DNA from: Pikeienuella litoralis
Lineage (GTDB): Bacteria; Pseudomonadota; Alphaproteobacteria; Rhodobacterales; Rhodobacteraceae
NCBI RefSeq assembly: GCF_037646705.1
Contig: NZ_JBBHER010000004.1
Span: forward strand, 1-64,000
DNA length: 64,000 nucleotides
Reading direction: 5' to 3'
Under the pieces are notes generated by a model. It saw nothing but the letters and a program-made list of their open reading frames with translations. It did no database searches and had not been told where the DNA came from. The translations under genes and the position numbers were made by a program. Position 1 is the stretch's first letter. The number at the start of each line of letters is the position of its first letter. Shown piece after piece: positions 61,110 through 64,000 of the stretch.

Positions 61110-62263
61110 GCGGCGCCGCGAAGCTCCACCATCCGCGCCATGAGGCTGGCGCCGACCGGCAGCATCTCGTCGTCGAAGACGAATCCGGGATTGTGCAGCG
61201 GCACGTCGCCGCCGTGCCCGAGCGTGCAATACGCGCCGGGCACGACATGCAGCATGTCGGCGAAATCCTCGGATCCCATGACCAGCGTGTCGCGGATCTT
61301 GGCCTTGTCGCCGCCGACAAGCTCGGCCGCCGCGCCGACCATCGCCGCCGAAAGCTCGGTGTCGTTCATCAGCACGTCGAAGACGTTCCGGATGTCGCAA
61401 TCGATCTCGATCTCGTGCGCGGCCGCGAAACCGGCGCAAAGCGCGCGCATCCGCTCCGAGACCTTGTCCGCCAGGTCGCGGTCGAAATAGCGCACCGTGC
61501 CGCTGATCTTCGCCGTCTCGGGGATCACGTTATAGGCGGAGCCGGCGTGGAACTGGGTGATCGAGAGCACGATCGGGTTCGTCGCCGGGATGTTCCGCGA
61601 GACGATGGTCTGGATCTGGCCGACCAGCGCCGACATGATCACGATCGGATCGCGCGAGACCTCCGGCATCGCCGCGTGGCTGCCGCGGCCGGTCATGGTG
61701 ATGTCGAAGAAATTCGCCCCCGCCATCGCCGCCCCCGGCTTCACGCCGATTTCGCCCGGCGCGTGATAGGGCGAGTTGTGCATCCCGTAGATCTCGTCGC
61801 AGGGGAACCGGTCGAACAGCCCGTCGGCGATCATCGCCCGGCCGCCGCCGAGCCCCTCCTCCGCCGGCTGAAAGATCAGGACCGCGCGGCCGGCGAAATT
61901 CCGTGTCTCCGCCAGGTAGCGGGCGGCGCCGAGCAGCATCGTCGTGTGGGAATCATGCCCGCAGGCATGCATGATTCCGGGGTTCTTCGACGCGTAGGGA
62001 AGATTGGTCTGCTCCTCGATCGGCAGGGCGTCCATATCCGCCCTGAGGCCGATCGTGCGGCCGGGGCGATCGCCCTCGATCACGCCGACGACTCCGGTGC
62101 CGCCGATGCCGGTCGTCACCTCGACGCCCCAGCTTTTCAGCTTCTCGGCGACGATCCCCGCCGTGCGAACCTCCTCGAAGCCGAGCTCCGGATGTTCGTG
62201 CAGGTCATGGCGGATCGCGGTCAACTCATCGGCGTATCCGGAGATGTGGTCCAGGGTCGGCAT
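61106..62263 (-). CDS. M20D amidohydrolase, second copy
   Basis: This gene encodes 385 residues. It shares with the 2926-4098 protein the segments LRADMDALPI, IMHACGHDSHTTMLLGAARY with C101 and H103, and FQPAEEGLGG with E135/E136, and ends with SEDFADML. Likely substrates are N-acyl amino acids or hippurate-like amides. It is a diverged paralogue, not a recent duplicate, because the dimerisation region differs widely (GRGSHAAMPEVSRDPIV). It has no co-directional partner. It is divergent from a zincin gene, 103 bp apart. Confidence 0.85.
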   Translation of the reverse strand: MPTLDHISGYADELTAIRHDLHEHPELGFEEVRTAGIVAEKLKSWGVEVTTGIGGTGVVGVIEGDRPGRTIGLRADMDALPIEEQTNLPYASKNPGIMHACGHDSHTTMLLGAARYLAETRNFAGRAVLIFQPAEEGLGGGRAMIADGLFDRFPCDEIYGMHNSPYHAPGEIGVKPGAAMAGANFFDITMTGRGSHAAMPEVSRDPIVIMSALVGQIQTIVSRNIPATNPIVLSITQFHAGSAYNVIPETAKISGTVRYFDRDLADKVSERMRALCAGFAAAHEIEIDCDIRNVFDVLMNDTELSAAMVGAAAELVGGDKAKIRDTLVMGSEDFADMLHVVPGAYCTLGHGGDVPLHNPGFVFDDEMLPVGASLMARMVELRGAA

Positions 62264-62366
62264 CGGCGCACTCCTTGTTGTCGGGCGGGCCCATGATGAG
62301 CGCGGCGCTCGAAATGTCCATATGCTTCCGCTTGACCGGCGCGCGGCGGGCGCCTACGCGAAGGGG

Positions 62367-62780
62367 ATGGAAGACGCCGCCGAAGAAGATCTCGTCGCGC
62401 CCGATCTCGACGCGTTCGCCGAGATGGCCGCCCGCGCGTTTGAATCGCTGCCCGCCGCGTTTCGCGCGCGGTGCGCCTCGGTCGTCATCCGCGTCGCCGA
62501 TTTCGCCAGCGACGAGATTCTGCGCGAGATGGAGATCGACGACCCGTTCGACCTGACCGGGCTCTATAGCGGGGTCGATCTCACCCTGAAGAGCCACGAG
62601 GACATCGCGCCGCCGCCGGACGAGGTGTGGCTCTATCGCCGGCCGATCCTCGACGAGTGGGCGGAGCGCGGCGATGTCGGGCTTTACGAGCTGGTGAGCC
62701 ACGTGCTCGTCCATGAGATCGGCCATCATTTCGGCCTGACCGACGATCAGATCGCGGCGATAGAGGCGCGGGCGGAGTAA
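62367..62780 (+). CDS. Zincin-like metallopeptidase family protein
   Basis: This is a 137-residue protein of the Zincin_1 family (formerly DUF1025). The HExxH motif is VLVHEIGHHFGL with H116, E117 and H120, and a third histidine, H121, is next to it. Upstream segments GLYSGVDL and PPPDEVWLYRRPILDEW are typical. It is small and cytoplasmic; proteolytic activity of this family is not established. ATG 62367 has AAGGGG upstream; a longer open frame overlaps the divergent amidohydrolase. Confidence 0.85.
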   Translation: MEDAAEEDLVAPDLDAFAEMAARAFESLPAAFRARCASVVIRVADFASDEILREMEIDDPFDLTGLYSGVDLTLKSHEDIAPPPDEVWLYRRPILDEWAERGDVGLYELVSHVLVHEIGHHFGLTDDQIAAIEARAE

Positions 62781-62793
62781 CGCCCCCTCCCCG

Positions 62794-63993
62794 TCAGCGC
62801 ATCCCCTCGGAATAGCGCAGGAGGTTGAACCCCGTCAGCGCGTCATGCGCCGGCTTCCAGAGCGCGGCGAAGGCGAACCAGTCGATCCGCCTGACGCGCG
62901 CGATCTCGCCGAGGCGAAGCCGCCCGTCCGCGAGCGCGATGAGCTCCGCCGCCTGGCGCGGGATCGCCAGCGTATGCGTGAGCCCGTCCCGCTCCACCCG
63001 GAGCCCGCCGCGCCGGGCGATCTGCGCCGCCAGCGCCGCCGGGGAGAGCGCGCCGAGCCGGGGCCGCGCCTCGGGCGAGAGCCCGGCGGGCTTTCGCGCC
63101 CCGCGCGCGGCGTAGAAGACATGCGCCTTCATGTTCCCCGCCAGCCGTTCCGCCATCGCGGCGCGGGCGGTCGGGGCCAGCCCTTCGAGGCGCGGATGCA
63201 GCGCCGCCGGCAGATACAGCGCCGGCTCATAGCGGAGCGGCTCGGTGAAGGACGTGAGCGCGAGGCCCGCCCGCCCGAGCGCGCCGATCAACGCCTCGAC
63301 GTCATAGGGCCGGTCGCGGGCGTGGAGGAGAAGATCGTACAGCCCGGCGTCGCTTTCACGATGATCGCCAAGAATGCGGTTTTGCGTGAACCAGTTGGTT
63401 TTCGGCAGGCCTTTCAGAGTCGCCTTCGCGATCTCCACCTGCTTCTCCGGCGCCTCCCCCGCCGTCAGCGCGGCGAGCGCGCCCTGGAGCGGATAGACCC
63501 CGGTCCGCCCATAGGGCGCGTAAACCATCGCCCCGAGCCCGCCATCCGGCGCCAGCGCCGCGGCGAGCGCGGCGAACCCCGCGTCCGGGTCCGGCAGATG
63601 ATGCAGCACGCCGGTGCAGTCGATATAATCGAATGGGCCGTGATCGGGCGCGCTCAGGAGATCGCCGGTCAGAAACCGGATCGAGCCGAGCCCGCGCGCC
63701 GCCGCCCGCGCCTCCGCGACGCGCCGGCTCGCCGCCGACATGTCGAGATAGGTGATCTCCGCCGGGGCGCCGCGGTCCGCCAGCTTCTGCGCCAGCATGA
63801 TCAGCCCGTCGCCGGTGCCGCCGCCGGCGAAAAGCGCGCGGAACGGCCTCGACCAGTCGCGCCGCCCGCCGAACAGGAAATGATCGACCTCGGCCGGGTG
63901 CGAAGGCGAGCCCTCGATCAGGCGCTTCGCCTCGTCCGCCGGATTGCGGGCGGGATAGGGGTAGGCTTCATATTGCGCGGCGACCGGATCCAT
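62794..63993 (-). CDS. Class I SAM-dependent methyltransferase with C-terminal extension
   Basis: This gene encodes 399 residues. The start MDPVAAQYEAYPYPARNP is a pattern seen at the N terminus of several two-domain methyltransferases. SAM motif I is LFAGGGTGDGLIMLAQKL near 54-71, then TYLDMSAASRRVAEAR, RFLTGDLL and FDYIDCTGVLHHLPDP. Residues from about 300 form a separate domain ending in RIDWFAFAALWKPAHDALTG, perhaps for substrate recognition. The substrate is unknown. The whole gene fits within the window with its ATG near the right edge. Confidence 0.8.
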   Translation of the reverse strand: MDPVAAQYEAYPYPARNPADEAKRLIEGSPSHPAEVDHFLFGGRRDWSRPFRALFAGGGTGDGLIMLAQKLADRGAPAEITYLDMSAASRRVAEARAAARGLGSIRFLTGDLLSAPDHGPFDYIDCTGVLHHLPDPDAGFAALAAALAPDGGLGAMVYAPYGRTGVYPLQGALAALTAGEAPEKQVEIAKATLKGLPKTNWFTQNRILGDHRESDAGLYDLLLHARDRPYDVEALIGALGRAGLALTSFTEPLRYEPALYLPAALHPRLEGLAPTARAAMAERLAGNMKAHVFYAARGARKPAGLSPEARPRLGALSPAALAAQIARRGGLRVERDGLTHTLAIPRQAAELIALADGRLRLGEIARVRRIDWFAFAALWKPAHDALTGFNLLRYSEGMR

Positions 63994-64000
63994 GGCTCCG

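Overview
The window is a 64 kb chromosomal segment of a GC-rich alphaproteobacterium, most likely Rhodobacterales or a close relative. The evidence is codon bias, the ppiD-trpE pair, the prfA-prmC-DUF4167 run, the ispG-rodZ run, glnB-glnA beside a fused NAD(P)HX repair enzyme, trmFO, and iron boxes of the TGA-N9-TCA kind. No phage, transposase, CRISPR array or plasmid function is visible. It reads as core housekeeping genes interleaved with nutrient-uptake loci and a few poorly described accessory genes.

Layout. 0.2-1.4 kb: a DUF488 protein, an iron-box-preceded small ORF plus hemP pair, and tRNA-Cys. 1.7-9.5 kb: argE, an M20 amidohydrolase and a complete peptide-type ABC importer (SBP, two permeases, fused double ATPase). 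9.6-11 kb: a nucleotide-cyclase/alpha-beta-hydrolase fusion. 11-18 kb: gyrA, trmFO with a coupled methyltransferase, and an Uup-type ABC-F protein. 18-24 kb: aminotransferase, ppiD, trpE, a formamidase-like hydrolase and a universal stress protein. 24-28 kb: a polyamine-type ABC operon (SBP, two permeases, ATPase). 28-30 kb: a two-subunit 3-oxoacid (3-oxoadipate type) CoA-transferase. 29.9-31.7 kb: two unrecognised genes that look like a pore-former-type beta protein and a hydrophobic helical protein with a strictly periodic methionine tail. 31.9-34 kb: a serine beta-lactamase-like hydrolase coupled to tesB. 34-38.5 kb: a sugar-type ABC importer. 38.6-42.4 kb: a ferric-iron importer (fbpA-B-C). 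42.7-46.3 kb: a divergent operon DUF6522, Mrp-DUF971, Nfu-DUF6522-winged-helix fusion, MOSC protein. 46.4-64 kb: gdhA, DUF4167, prmC, prfA, a sulfotransferase-like protein, a small secreted Cys protein, DUF1499, ispG, rodZ-like, DUF1295, nnrDE, glnB, glnA, an unusual cytoplasmic subtilase, a second M20 amidohydrolase, a zincin and a methyltransferase.

How they fit. Nitrogen handling is strongly represented (argE, two M20D amidohydrolases, peptide and polyamine importers, gdhA, glnB, glnA). Iron is the second theme. fbpABC and the DUF6522/Mrp/Nfu/MOSC operon are divergent from a shared 247 bp region that carries a TGA-N9-TCA box, suggesting that iron import and Fe-S cluster delivery are organised together. 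The two loci I consider least described are this Fe-S-type operon and the 29.9-31.7 kb two-gene cassette.
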